Of a stretch of 64,000 nt of DNA, positions 33,580 through 42,490 are shown piece after piece. Below the pieces are notes generated by a model. The model was not told the DNA's origin. It made no database searches and was given only the letters and a program-made list of their open reading frames with translations. A program made the position numbers and the translations under genes. Position 1 is the stretch's first letter. Each line of letters starts with the position of its first letter. Source of the DNA: SB11 sp035906255 (lineage in GTDB: Bacteria > Bacteroidota > Bacteroidia > UBA8524); contig JAMIFM010000025.1 in assembly GCA_035906255.1 (NCBI GenBank), positions 62,001 to 126,000 on the forward strand, written 5' to 3'.

Positions 33580-34680
33580 TTAATAGGTTGAACGAAGTTT
33601 CATTGTATCGTGAATGCGCTTCTCAGCAAGTGCTATAGCAGCAGCTTGCGGGTGAGTATTGTGCGCATCAGCGTGTGAGTATATGTTCAAAATGGTGTTG
33701 TAAATGTTCTCAGCTTGTGAGTATGCTTTTTCTTTGTTGTAACCAGTCCACTCGCTGTAAACGTTAATCAAACCACCTGCATTAATTACAAAGTCAGGAG
33801 CATACAAAATACCTTTTTCCTTCAACATAGGTCCGTGTACTTTTTCGTCAGCCTGTTGGTTGTTAGCTGCACCGGCAACAATGCTGCACTTCAATTGAGG
33901 GATAGTTTGGTCGTTCAGTATAGCACCCATAGCACAAGGCGCAAAAATATCAACGTCTAAGCCAAAAATATCATCACCGGGTACTACAATAGCACCAAAA
34001 GTATCGTTGGCTTTCTTCAAAATATCTTGGTTAAGGTCGGTAACATAAATTTTAGCTCCCTCGTTGTGCAAATGCTCAAGCAAGTGGAAACCAACTTTAC
34101 CAATACCTTGTACGGCTACGGTTTTGCCTGCCAAACTGTCGTTACCCCATGCTTGCTTGGCAGATGCCTTCATACCCATATAAGTACCGAAAGCCGTTAC
34201 AGGCGAAGGATCGCCGCCGCCACCTGTCCACTCGGGCAAACCAACCACGTGCTCAGTTTCCATGTTCACATACTCCATATCTTTAGTAGTAGTGTTCACG
34301 TCTTCAGCAGTGATATATTTACCGTTTAGGTTCTCAACAAAACGGCCGAATTTACGGAAAAGAGCTTCACTTTTCTGGGTTTTAGCGTCGCCAATAATAA
34401 CCGCTTTTGCTCCGCCAAGGTTCAATCCGCTGATGGCAGCTTTGTATGTCATTCCGCGAGAAAGACGCAAAGCATCATTTATGGCATCCTTTTCGTTGTT
34501 ATAAAGCCACATGCGGGTACCGCCCAAGCCCGGTCCTAAAACCGTGTTGTGTATGGCAATAATGGCTTTTAGGCCGGTATGGTTGTCTTGGCAAAAAACT
34601 ACTTGTTCGTGGTCGAAAGTAGATAACTGTCCAAATAGGTCAACCTGTGTGGCCTGAATGTTTTCTTTAGTTTCCAACAT
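33580..34680 (-). CDS. ldh: Leucine dehydrogenase (Glu/Leu/Phe/Val dehydrogenase family)
   Basis: 366 aa from ATG 34680; an upstream TTG in frame would extend over the promoter. LGPGLGGTRMW, RGMTYKAAISGLNLGGAKAV (catalytic Lys and Gly-rich motif), GGGDPSPVTAFGTYMGM and the NAD-binding fold VAVQGIGKVGFHLLEHLHNE match leucine dehydrogenases. It reversibly deaminates branched-chain amino acids to 2-oxo acids, linking amino-acid catabolism to branched fatty acid supply. A TACTTTTG promoter element lies 37 bp upstream, and the gene is divergent from the ABC exporter. Confidence 0.93.
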   Translation of the reverse strand: MLETKENIQATQVDLFGQLSTFDHEQVVFCQDNHTGLKAIIAIHNTVLGPGLGGTRMWLYNNEKDAINDALRLSRGMTYKAAISGLNLGGAKAVIIGDAKTQKSEALFRKFGRFVENLNGKYITAEDVNTTTKDMEYVNMETEHVVGLPEWTGGGGDPSPVTAFGTYMGMKASAKQAWGNDSLAGKTVAVQGIGKVGFHLLEHLHNEGAKIYVTDLNQDILKKANDTFGAIVVPGDDIFGLDVDIFAPCAMGAILNDQTIPQLKCSIVAGAANNQQADEKVHGPMLKEKGILYAPDFVINAGGLINVYSEWTGYNKEKAYSQAENIYNTILNIYSHADAHNTHPQAAAIALAEKRIHDTMKLRSTY

Positions 34681-34716
34681 AATGTGATAATTTTGTGCGG
34701 TTTTAAAAAGATGCCG

Positions 34717-34724
34717 CAAAAGTA
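34717..34724 (-). promoter_or_regulatory. -7 promoter element of leucine dehydrogenase gene
   Basis: TACTTTTG on the minus strand fits TAnnTTTG, 36 nt before the ATG at 34680. It supports that start over the in-frame upstream TTG at 34779. Confidence 0.4.
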
Positions 34725-34763
34725 GTTTTTTTTGACTTAACATAACCCTTTTTTTACAATCCC

Positions 34764-36551
34764 TTGAAAACCTTATCAACCCTTAATAAATACCTTTATA
34801 AGTACCGCTGGAAATTGCTGCTGGGTACTTTGTTTGTTACCGTTTCTAATATTTTTGGTGTGTGGATTGGCCCGCTGGTGAGCGAAGCCATGAGCGAAGG
34901 CAAAAAGATAACCGATGAACCGGGTTTTGTACTGAACGATAGTACAATAGAAGCCATTGGAAAGGTGAGCCTTTACTTTTTTATGCTGATTGTGGGTACT
35001 ACCATATTAAAAGGCATTTTTATGTTTTTTATGCGCCAAACCATTATTGTGGTATCAAGGCACATTGAGTATGACATGAAAAATGACATTTATGCACATT
35101 ACCAAAAACTATCACAATCGTTTTACCGAAAAAATAATACCGGTGATTTGATGAACCGTATTAGTGAGGATGTGGGACGTGTACGTATGTACATTGGCCC
35201 AGCTATTATGTACTTTATCAATACTATCACACTGTTTGTGATTGTTATTGCTATCATGCTCTCAAAAAATGTAGAGCTTACGTTATACTCACTTATCCCG
35301 CTGCCTATTTTGGCCATTGCTATTTACTATGTGAACACAATGATTGAGCACCAAAGTGACAGGATACAATCGCAACTGTCTAAGGTTACCAGTTTTACCC
35401 AAGAGGCATTTTCAGGAATAAAAATCATCAAGGCATTTGCCAAAGAAGCTGCATCGCAACGCGCTTTTGAAAAGGAGTGTGAGGATTATAAACATAAATC
35501 GATGAAGCTGGTAAAAGTGGATGCGTTGTTCTTCCCGCTTATTATGATGCTGGTAGGGCTTAGTACTTTGTTAACCATTTTTATAGGCGGTAAGCTGGTA
35601 ATTGCCGGCGAACTTACATACGGTAATATTGCCGAGTTTGTAATTTATGTGAATATGCTTACATGGCCTGTGGCTTCGTTGGGCTATATTACCTCGTTGG
35701 TGCAAAGGGCAGCGGCATCTCAGGCACGTATCAATGAGTTTTTGGATACTAAACCTGAAATTATGAATGCCAGCCACCAATCGTTTGATTTTAACCGTGC
35801 TATTGAGTTTGTGAACGTGGGCTTTAAGTATGAAAACGCTAAGCAAAACGCATTAACTAATATTAATTTCAGCATACAAAAAGGGCAAACCTTTGGTATT
35901 ATCGGTTCTACAGGCTCAGGTAAAAGCACCATAGCTTCGTTGTTGTTGCGTTTGTACGATGTGCAGGAAGGACAAATACTTATTGATGGAAAACCGCTAA
36001 GTGCTACTAATCTTGAAGATTTTAGGGAGCGTGTGGGCTATGTGCCGCAAGATGTGTTTTTGTTTAGCGACAGTATTTCCGAAAACATTGCTTTTGGCTT
36101 GAGCAATCGCGAAAACCCGCATGAGAAAGTGGCAAACGCAGCAAAACAGGCGGATATTTATAATAATATTATGGATTTTCCGAAGCAGTTTGAGACGATG
36201 GTTGGCGAGCGGGGTGTAACGCTATCAGGCGGACAAAAACAGCGTGTGGCCATAGCAAGGGCAATTATTAAAGAACCTGAAATTTTGTTGTTGGACGACT
36301 GCTTATCAGCGGTGGATACTAAAACTGAGGCTACTATTTTGACTAATTTTAAAGACATTTTTCAAGATAAAACGGCAATTATTATCAGCCACCGAATCTC
36401 CTCTGTAATAGGCGCCGATAACATAATTGTGCTTGATGACGGTGAAATTATAGAGACCGGAAACCACAAAACCTTATTGGATGCAGGAGGCAAATATGCC
36501 GAGTTGTATTATAAGCAGATGCGTGAAGAGGTTGAAGACGCTTCTTCATAA
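34764..36551 (+). CDS. ABC exporter, fused membrane and ATPase domains (MsbA-like)
   Basis: 595 aa from TTG (start MKTLSTLNKYLYKYRWKLL). The type I exporter membrane domain with six helices spans about 1-330. The ATPase domain contains Walker A GSTGSGKS, signature LSGGQKQR and Walker B ILLLDDCLSAVD, followed by the switch IISHRIS. Such homodimeric half-transporters include the lipid A flippase MsbA and multidrug exporters; the substrate cannot be assigned. It is transcribed away from leucine dehydrogenase. Confidence 0.92.
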   Translation: MKTLSTLNKYLYKYRWKLLLGTLFVTVSNIFGVWIGPLVSEAMSEGKKITDEPGFVLNDSTIEAIGKVSLYFFMLIVGTTILKGIFMFFMRQTIIVVSRHIEYDMKNDIYAHYQKLSQSFYRKNNTGDLMNRISEDVGRVRMYIGPAIMYFINTITLFVIVIAIMLSKNVELTLYSLIPLPILAIAIYYVNTMIEHQSDRIQSQLSKVTSFTQEAFSGIKIIKAFAKEAASQRAFEKECEDYKHKSMKLVKVDALFFPLIMMLVGLSTLLTIFIGGKLVIAGELTYGNIAEFVIYVNMLTWPVASLGYITSLVQRAAASQARINEFLDTKPEIMNASHQSFDFNRAIEFVNVGFKYENAKQNALTNINFSIQKGQTFGIIGSTGSGKSTIASLLLRLYDVQEGQILIDGKPLSATNLEDFRERVGYVPQDVFLFSDSISENIAFGLSNRENPHEKVANAAKQADIYNNIMDFPKQFETMVGERGVTLSGGQKQRVAIARAIIKEPEILLLDDCLSAVDTKTEATILTNFKDIFQDKTAIIISHRISSVIGADNIIVLDDGEIIETGNHKTLLDAGGKYAELYYKQMREEVEDASS

Positions 36552-36680
36552 TATATCAAAAATCCTCATTCTTGCAAAAAAAAATTCGACTAAAATTTGC
36601 AAATAATGCCTGCAACTTTCTATTTTTACAGAAATATTGGAGTAATTGCAGAACTAAACGAAACGCAATAGAGGATTAAA

Positions 36681-37007
36681 ATGGAGGATTTTAACAAAAA
36701 TGATAGAGATGAGATTTACTCAAAAAAAATAAGGGCAGGAAAACGCACCTATTTTTTTGACGTTAAATCTACCCGTGGGAATGACTATTACATAACCATT
36801 ACCGAGAGCAAAAAAAGGCAGGATAACGGAATGTATGTGAAGCATAAAATCTTTTTATACAAAGAAGATTTTAACAAATTTATGGATGCCTTGAACGACA
36901 CCATAAACCACGTGAAAAGCGAACTGATGCCTGAGTACGATTTTGAAGAGTTTAACCGCTCACAAGCCGAATACTCTGAAGACTACGACCGCGCTGACGA
37001 AGCATAA
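36681..37007 (+). CDS. PUR-family nucleic-acid-binding protein (DUF3276)
   Basis: 108 aa. KIRAGKRTYFFDVKSTRGND at about 16-35, YYITITESKKRQDNG and KHKIFLYKEDFNKFMDALND form one PUR repeat, with an acidic tail (ELMPEYDFEEFNRSQAEYSE). The family is widespread in Bacteroidota as a PurA-like single-strand DNA/RNA-binding protein; a Borrelia homologue (EbfC-independent BpuR) binds DNA and RNA. Cellular role here unknown. A hairpin at 37059-37096 ends the transcript. Confidence 0.88.
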   Translation: MEDFNKNDRDEIYSKKIRAGKRTYFFDVKSTRGNDYYITITESKKRQDNGMYVKHKIFLYKEDFNKFMDALNDTINHVKSELMPEYDFEEFNRSQAEYSEDYDRADEA

Positions 37008-37058
37008 GAAACTTTTAGGATAGTAACTGTCTTTTTTGGGCAGTATAAACGCATTTAT

Positions 37059-37096
37059 ATGCCTTTGGTAATGTACTTTTGCCGAAGGCATTTTTT
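37059..37096 (+). terminator. Terminator after PUR-family gene
   Basis: ATGCCTTTGG / CCGAAGGCAT with one mismatch followed by T6. The loop region also holds TACTTTTG, a -7-like element for the next gene, so terminator and promoter overlap. Confidence 0.6.
37074..37081 (+). promoter_or_regulatory. -7 promoter element of the DUF4199 gene
   Basis: TACTTTTG fits TAnnTTTG 26 nt before the ATG at 37108; it sits inside the terminator hairpin of the preceding gene. Confidence 0.35.
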
Positions 37097-37107
37097 ATTG
37101 AACCAAA

Positions 37108-37719
37108 ATGAAACAAACGTATTTGTGGGGTGCGCTGGCCGGAGCATTTATCCTTATCGAAACCTTAGTCGGCAACCAGTTAGACATTTTTAAAGATCCT
37201 TCTTCAAAACTTTACATCCTTGTTATTAACCTGCTAACGCTGGGCACAGGCATATACCTTGCATTAAGGGATTATAAACAACGCAACGGCGGAATGATTT
37301 CTTTTGCCCGTTGTATGTTTAATGGTATCCTTATATCGGCGATGGCTGCCATTGTAACTGCCATCGGATATGTAATATACTTTAACTATGTGAATCCTGA
37401 CGTTAAAGTGGGATACATGAAAGAAGCCGAAGCCTTTTTTGTAAAAGAAAAAGACTCGACAGCAACCACTATTGCCCAATACAAAGAGCATTTTGTGGTA
37501 AATTATACAGATACTGTGCGTACTACACAAGCCGACAGACCCCGTATTGAGCAAATGGCAACGGACTCAGCAAAAGTGGTGCAAACCAAATTAGACAAAG
37601 CGGGACAGCTTTTTACCTTTTCAGGGGCTGTTATTTCTTTTACCGGGCCATTAGTATTAATCGGCCTGTTTTTATCCGTTATAGTAGCATCAATAATAGC
37701 AACCAGAAAACAACAATGA
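37108..37719 (+). CDS. DUF4199 membrane protein
   Basis: 203 aa with four likely membrane helices (YLWGALAGAFILIETLVG; LYILVINLLTLGTGIYLALR; CMFNGILISAMAAIVTAIGY; and a C-terminal LVLIGLFLSVIVASIIA). A soluble loop with Asp/Lys-rich sequence lies between helices three and four. The helix pattern with RDYKQRNGG is typical of the DUF4199 family common in Bacteroidota; function unknown. Its stop overlaps the next start by 4 bp (ATGA), beginning a run of four overlapping genes. Confidence 0.82.
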   Translation: MKQTYLWGALAGAFILIETLVGNQLDIFKDPSSKLYILVINLLTLGTGIYLALRDYKQRNGGMISFARCMFNGILISAMAAIVTAIGYVIYFNYVNPDVKVGYMKEAEAFFVKEKDSTATTIAQYKEHFVVNYTDTVRTTQADRPRIEQMATDSAKVVQTKLDKAGQLFTFSGAVISFTGPLVLIGLFLSVIVASIIATRKQQ

Positions 37720-38117
37720 CAGTAATTGAAGCAGGCCAAACGGCTATAAGCAAACCTTCTGCCGATGTTTTTACTTTTTTGGCAGATTGCAACAACCATA
37801 AACAGTTAATGCCTGCACAGGTGGTTAACTGGCAAAGCACCGAAGTAAATTGCAGTTTTACCATACAAGGTACTGCCGATTTGGCTTTGAGAATGAAAGA
37901 AACCATTGAAGATGCGTTAATTATTCTTGAACCCGATGGTAGAAAACCTTTTGATTTTATGTTGAAATGGGTGATTACTCCTGCTGCAAACGGATGTGAA
38001 GTAAACGCAATACTGGAAGCCGATTTGAATATGTTTTTGAAAATGGTGGCAGTGAAACCCCTTGAGAACTTCTTAAAATATCAAGTGGAGCAATTAAAAA
38101 CCGTATTGAATGGGTAG
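37716..38117 (+). CDS. SRPBCC-fold protein (START-like, polyketide cyclase family)
   Basis: 133 aa. TAISKPSADVFTFLADCNNH and a C-terminal amphipathic helix (VAVKPLENFLKYQVEQLKTV) frame a small START-like ligand-binding fold. No catalytic residues are recognisable. It overlaps DUF4199 by 4 bp and plsC by 8 bp, so it is translated in the same operon; a lipid-related role is only a guess from the plsC neighbour. Confidence 0.82.
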   Translation: MTVIEAGQTAISKPSADVFTFLADCNNHKQLMPAQVVNWQSTEVNCSFTIQGTADLALRMKETIEDALIILEPDGRKPFDFMLKWVITPAANGCEVNAILEADLNMFLKMVAVKPLENFLKYQVEQLKTVLNG

Positions 38118-38880
38118 GAAAAAAGCCCCAAAAATACCACCTCCAAATGTTTTGCAACGTTTGCACGGCTGGTGGTTTTTCTTTTTGTTGGGTTTGGGCT
38201 TTATACTACTGTTTCCTTGGTTTGCCATTACCCTATCACATAAAAAAATGTATCCTGCCGCCCACTTTGGCCGCAAAGTGTGGGGCTGGTTTCTGATGAC
38301 TTTATCGGGTTTATGGCTAAAAGTAGAGTTTGAAGAAAAATACGATCCAAAAAAAACATACGTGGTTGTAGCCAATCATACTTCGTATGTAGATATTCCC
38401 GTTATAACCTGCGGACTGCCGGGGTATATGACTTTTATGGCTAAAGCTGAATTGGCAAACATACCTGTGTTTGGACGTTTTTTCAGAACTATGGATATTG
38501 GCGTGGATAGAAAAAGCCCGCATAATGCGGCTGCCGCTTTTAAGTTGGCCAATAAACGGATGCAGGAAGACAAAACCGGTATTGTGATATTTCCCGAAGG
38601 GACTATCGGCACTTGGGTACCTGATTTGGGCAGGTTTAAAGACGGCCCTTTTAAGGCTGCCATAGCATCGGGTGCGTATGTATTGCCTGTTACTTTACCT
38701 GATAACTGGATTAAAGTAACCGAATACGGGCCGGTTGCAGCACGCCCGGGAAAGTTGAGAATGTATGTTCATCGTCCCATATCGGCTGCCCATCTAAAAC
38801 CCTCTGATGCTGAGGAGTTGAAACAAAATGTTTTTCATATTATTGAAACTAAATTGAACGAATATGCGAGTAAACGATGA
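38110..38880 (+). CDS. plsC: 1-acyl-sn-glycerol-3-phosphate acyltransferase
   Basis: 256 aa. N-terminal hydrophobic helix (WWFFFLLGLGFILLFPWFAI), the HX4D motif in NHTSYVD (His 90, Asp 95), and FPEGT at 161-165 are the catalytic and substrate motifs of PlsC-type acyltransferases. It makes phosphatidic acid from lysophosphatidic acid at the inner face of the cytoplasmic membrane. The start overlaps the SRPBCC gene by 8 bp and its end overlaps gatC by 17 bp. Confidence 0.92.
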   Translation: MGRKKAPKIPPPNVLQRLHGWWFFFLLGLGFILLFPWFAITLSHKKMYPAAHFGRKVWGWFLMTLSGLWLKVEFEEKYDPKKTYVVVANHTSYVDIPVITCGLPGYMTFMAKAELANIPVFGRFFRTMDIGVDRKSPHNAAAAFKLANKRMQEDKTGIVIFPEGTIGTWVPDLGRFKDGPFKAAIASGAYVLPVTLPDNWIKVTEYGPVAARPGKLRMYVHRPISAAHLKPSDAEELKQNVFHIIETKLNEYASKR

Positions 38881-39157
38881 GTTGGTAAACCATCTTTCAC
38901 ACTTGGCAAGGCTTGAATTTGAAGCAGGAGAACGGGAAGCGATTAAGGCTGATTTGGAAAAAATAATCGGTTTTTGCGAACAGTTGAACCAAGTGGATAC
39001 AGAAGGAGTGGAACCGCTGATTTATATGACCGATGATGTGAATGTGTTACGAGCGGATGAAGTAAAAGGACATTTGAGCAAGGCAGATGCTTTGTTAAAT
39101 GCTCCTAAGAAAGATAGTGATTATTTCCGCGCACCAAAGGTGATAGACAAAGGCTGA
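38864..39157 (+). CDS. gatC: Aspartyl/glutamyl-tRNA amidotransferase subunit C
   Basis: 97 aa, standard length. LVNHLSHLARLEFEAGEREA, IIGFCEQLNQVDTEGVEPLI and a final DYFRAPKVIDKG are the GatC hallmarks. With GatA and GatB it converts misacylated Glu-tRNA(Gln) or Asp-tRNA(Asn) to the correct amide form. gatA and gatB are not in the window; the gene instead begins 17 bp inside plsC, a coupling to lipid synthesis that is positional only. Confidence 0.93.
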   Translation: MRVNDELVNHLSHLARLEFEAGEREAIKADLEKIIGFCEQLNQVDTEGVEPLIYMTDDVNVLRADEVKGHLSKADALLNAPKKDSDYFRAPKVIDKG

Positions 39158-39196
39158 GCAACAGGTTCAAATTTTTAATCCCAAATTAGAAATTAC

Positions 39197-39916
39197 ATGA
39201 GTGCATTAATCCATTTACAACATATCCAACGCCGCTACATAATGGGCACCGAGGTATTATACGCCCTTAAAGATGTAAATATTGAAATATTTAAGGGTGA
39301 ATACGTGGCGCTGATGGGGCCTTCGGGTTCAGGAAAATCTACCCTGATGAACGTATTAGGAGCATTAGATACCCCTACCTCAGGCACGTATATGCTGAAC
39401 GGAAAGGATGTGAGCAGTATGGGTGATAATGAATTGGCCGATATCCGTAATCAGGAGATTGGTTTTGTGTTTCAAACCTTTAACCTGCTGCCGCGCTTAT
39501 CGTCGTTAGAAAACGTGGCTTTACCGCTGATATATGCTGGAGTAAAGAAAGATGACCGTTTAGCTCGTGCAATGGAAGTATTGAAATCGGTAGGCTTGGG
39601 CGACCGTGTTAATCACAGGCCGAATGAACTTTCGGGCGGACAACGCCAGCGTGTAGCGGTAGCCCGCGCTTTGGTAAACAAACCCAGCATAATATTAGCC
39701 GATGAGCCTACAGGTAACTTGGACACTAAAACCTCAGTAGAGATTATGCAGTTGTTTGAAGATTTGCACAAACAAGGTAATACTATTATTGTGGTTACGC
39801 ACGAAGAAGACATTGCGCAACGTGCCAAACGTATTGTGCGCTTGCGCGACGGCTTGGTGGAGAATGCCGACGGTAGCCTGCCCGAATGGCAATTGCCAAA
39901 GTTTGAGATGGCATAA
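39197..39916 (+). CDS. ABC transporter ATP-binding protein, LolD/MacB type
   Basis: 239 aa. Walker A GPSGSGKS at 41-48, Q-loop VFQTFNLLPRLSS, signature LSGGQRQR, Walker B IILADEPTGNLDTKTS and the switch VVTHEED. The NLLPRLSSLENVALPL stretch and PTGNLD are features of the LolD/MacB/FtsE-like clade of ATPases that work with type VII (mechanotransmission) permeases. No permease gene is next to it, so the partner is elsewhere. Confidence 0.9.
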   Translation: MSALIHLQHIQRRYIMGTEVLYALKDVNIEIFKGEYVALMGPSGSGKSTLMNVLGALDTPTSGTYMLNGKDVSSMGDNELADIRNQEIGFVFQTFNLLPRLSSLENVALPLIYAGVKKDDRLARAMEVLKSVGLGDRVNHRPNELSGGQRQRVAVARALVNKPSIILADEPTGNLDTKTSVEIMQLFEDLHKQGNTIIVVTHEEDIAQRAKRIVRLRDGLVENADGSLPEWQLPKFEMA

Positions 39917-39973
39917 CCCATCTGCAACTACCGTTATCCATACATTGCATTTAAACTGCTTAATACTATAACT

Positions 39974-40357
39974 ATGAAAAACAAACTGTCTCATTTTGCA
40001 ATTCACATTGATGACATTGAACGTGCAAAAAGTTTTTACGAGGGTGTTTTTGAGTGGGGATTTGTATCGTATGGCCCTTCGGATTTCTTACAAATAAAAG
40101 CGGATGCTACGGAAGGTGGCGAATTAATAGGCGCATTACAATCGCGTAAGTACTCACCTGTTCCTGAAAAAATTATCGGGTTAGAGTGTACCATCGCTGT
40201 TGAGGATATAGACGAGATAATACAACGGGTTGAAAACAACGGCGGCAAAATTTTATTGCCCAAAACTTCTATCCCGTATGTGGGCTGGATAGCCAAATTT
40301 TTAGATACAGAAGGCAATCTTGTTTGCGCTATGCAATACGGTAACGGTACCCAATGA
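39974..40357 (+). CDS. VOC family protein
   Basis: 127 aa. KLSHFAIHIDDIERAKSFYE, VFEWGFVSYGPSDFLQI, and VEDIDEIIQRVENNGGKILL with the closing FLDTEGNLVCAMQYG are the standard single-domain glyoxalase/bleomycin-resistance layout (His near 7 and Glu near the end as potential metal ligands). Substrate unknown. Overlaps the DUF1801 gene by 4 bp (ATGA). Confidence 0.87.
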   Translation: MKNKLSHFAIHIDDIERAKSFYEGVFEWGFVSYGPSDFLQIKADATEGGELIGALQSRKYSPVPEKIIGLECTIAVEDIDEIIQRVENNGGKILLPKTSIPYVGWIAKFLDTEGNLVCAMQYGNGTQ

Positions 40358-40794
40358 CAGCTTTTAAACCTATACACCCAAGTTTTCTTTCTTTGCTGAA
40401 TGCAAAAGATAAAGACCTGATTGACCTTTTTTGTGATATAAGGGAGTTTGTTTTAGATATACACCCTGAGAGCAATGAGTTGTTGTACCATACCCATGCA
40501 TTAACTACGACTTTTTCTATTTCAGATAAGTTAGGCGATTCGTATTGCATGATACCCATCTATACCAATCACCTTAACTTGGGTTTTAATAAAGGTACTC
40601 TGCTTAAAGACCCTCACAAATTGCTAAAGGGAACAGGAAATTTAATACGCCATATTCCGATAACCGGTACAAGTGATTACCGAAACGATAAGGTGAGGGC
40701 ATTGGTGCAAGAAGCGGTAGATTTTGCCATTAACGACATGGATAAACCCAGTAAATCCTTTGGGCAAACAATCTCTAAAATAAAGAGTTCGTAA
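40354..40794 (+). CDS. DUF1801-type (YdhG-like) protein
   Basis: 146 aa. FLSLLNAKDKDLIDLFCDIR, ESNELLYHTHALTTTFSISD and YCMIPIYTNHLNLGFNKGTL, then LLKGTGNLIRHIPI, are the typical run of the DUF1801/YdhG family, a small alpha/beta fold of unknown function. It overlaps the upstream VOC gene by 4 bp and ends 7 bp from the convergent AlkZ-like gene. Confidence 0.82.
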   Translation: MTAFKPIHPSFLSLLNAKDKDLIDLFCDIREFVLDIHPESNELLYHTHALTTTFSISDKLGDSYCMIPIYTNHLNLGFNKGTLLKDPHKLLKGTGNLIRHIPITGTSDYRNDKVRALVQEAVDFAINDMDKPSKSFGQTISKIKSS

Positions 40795-40800
40795 CGCTTA

Positions 40801-41868
40801 CTACACAAAAAACACTTCTGCCTTTACCCCAAAAAAGACTGCGTACTTTTCACAAGCCTCTTCGATTTGTTTTCGCAAAGGTTTTTCAGGTGTCGTAAAC
40901 ATCTTCACTTCAAAAACAGCCGTTTTTTTATTGATGGTTCGTCGCCAGCAGCCTTTCAATATTCCGTTAATCATTACGGTACTGTCAAAAGTTAAGCTGC
41001 CCGCGGGTTTAGCTTCGTCCATAAATACTTCGTTTACTTTATACCCTATCACATACTCATCGTAGGTAGGCAACATCCAAACATTGTCAGTCTTGCTTTT
41101 TTCTACTGCTGTAGATGGGGTAAACCAAAACTCATTCTTACCCACAATTTCTGATTGTAAACTACTCCCTGCCAAATCTATCCCCTCTTTCACATCGCCT
41201 ATTTTTAAACCGCTCCACTTGGCCATATCGTGTATGGTTGCGGGGCCGTGTCCTTCAAAATAACGGCGGGTAAACTGTTCCAACGCCTCATCTCTTTTTA
41301 GGAGCTTAGTAGCCGGTACCCTTTCATCCATCAAAGCGTAGGTAAACTGTTTGCCTTTTCTGGGGCCACTGCAAATTAGTCCCTCCAACTCAGCCTGCAT
41401 CATTATATAAGCCAATCGCAAAGTATCTGTTGTTATACCTTTTTTATCAAATTCCTCTTTCAACTCCTCGCGGGTAAGATAGTTGTTATCGCGCAGGGAC
41501 TTTTCAATTATCGTATGGCATTGCGCAAATACCTTTTTATCCAATTGCTTTTGTCGATAGTAGTAATCGCTTAGGGCATGAATATAGGGGGCTGTTAGCT
41601 GCAACAACATCCGTATATCCTGCGGGGTTACAAAATGCCATGTGGGTCTTAGCATGTGCGTACGCAATATTTCGCCTGCATTAAACGCAGCATCAATACT
41701 TGCATCAGTAGCATCGGGCAGGCGCAGCCCCAAAGCCCACTTAGCACCCGCATATTCTTGCGATTGGACGGCAACCAACGAGGTAATAACTTCTGCGGCT
41801 GTTTTACAGGTATTATTGGTAAAGTTTTGCCTCTGCAAACGTTGTTTAAGTATGTCTTCGTTAGTCAT
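40801..41868 (-). CDS. AlkZ/YcaQ-like winged-helix protein (HTH_42)
   Basis: 355 aa. LVAVQSQEYAGAKWALGLRL near 32-51 contains the Q-x-Q motif of AlkZ-type DNA glycosylases, with tandem winged-helix parts (HMLRPTWHFVTPQDIRMLLQ; HDMAKWSGLKIGDVKEGIDL) and WMLPTYDEYVIGYKV. AlkZ and YcaQ unhook DNA interstrand crosslinks; many genome relatives are only annotated as winged-helix proteins. The motif supports a DNA-repair enzyme, not yet a specific lesion. Overlaps DinB by 8 bp. Confidence 0.85.
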   Translation of the reverse strand: MTNEDILKQRLQRQNFTNNTCKTAAEVITSLVAVQSQEYAGAKWALGLRLPDATDASIDAAFNAGEILRTHMLRPTWHFVTPQDIRMLLQLTAPYIHALSDYYYRQKQLDKKVFAQCHTIIEKSLRDNNYLTREELKEEFDKKGITTDTLRLAYIMMQAELEGLICSGPRKGKQFTYALMDERVPATKLLKRDEALEQFTRRYFEGHGPATIHDMAKWSGLKIGDVKEGIDLAGSSLQSEIVGKNEFWFTPSTAVEKSKTDNVWMLPTYDEYVIGYKVNEVFMDEAKPAGSLTFDSTVMINGILKGCWRRTINKKTAVFEVKMFTTPEKPLRKQIEEACEKYAVFFGVKAEVFFV

Positions 41869-42400
41869 TTAGGGCACGTTTCACTCGCAAAAGATAAAAC
41901 ATATAATCGGTCATTGGGGCATCAGTAAAACCCAAATTGCGTCCCATAGTTATTACCTGCCCCCGGTGGTATATACCATGACAAAATGAGTGCTGCAAAA
42001 TCTCCCAGCGAGAAACCGTATGGTCGCCCACATAGGGTATTGAGAAAAAACAATCACCCATCAATTCTTCTTCGGTAAGCGATTGCACGTACAATGCTGT
42101 ATTTTCTGATTGCTCGAGCAGTCCTTCGATAATATCTTCAAGTGTGCCGTCAAAACCTTCCCAAGTAAACGATTTTGTGGGCACATCCTGCAATCTTCCC
42201 ATCCAGCCTTGTTCAACATCCCAAATGTGCATCAATGTTTTTTGTAACGTAGGGAAACTTGAAGGTATGTTTTGGGTAAATACGTCAACTGGTTTGGTTT
42301 TTAACCAATCGACTATGGTTTTGTTAGCCCATTGGTTGTAAGCGGCAAAATCTTCCATTTGAGATTTTAGCGACATTTCAGTAGTGGGAGCAAGTATCAT
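41861..42400 (-). CDS. DinB-family protein
   Basis: 179 aa from ATG 42400. SQMEDFAAYNQWANKTIVDW start, LMHIWDVEQGWMGRLQD, and LQHSFCHGIYHRGQVITMGR give the three metal-ligand histidines of the DinB/YfiT four-helix bundle (H in LMHIWD, and HxxxH in HGIYH). Family members include thiol-S-transferase-like enzymes; the substrate is unknown. It forms an overlapping pair with the AlkZ-like gene, consistent with but not proving a stress-response role. Confidence 0.88.
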   Translation of the reverse strand: MILAPTTEMSLKSQMEDFAAYNQWANKTIVDWLKTKPVDVFTQNIPSSFPTLQKTLMHIWDVEQGWMGRLQDVPTKSFTWEGFDGTLEDIIEGLLEQSENTALYVQSLTEEELMGDCFFSIPYVGDHTVSRWEILQHSFCHGIYHRGQVITMGRNLGFTDAPMTDYMFYLLRVKRALND

Positions 42401-42490
42401 AATTGTAGTTTTAAGTTTATGATACAAAGCAACAACGGGTTTATGACAACCCTATGTCAGTAGTATTTTGCGCCTGAAATATTTTATAAA

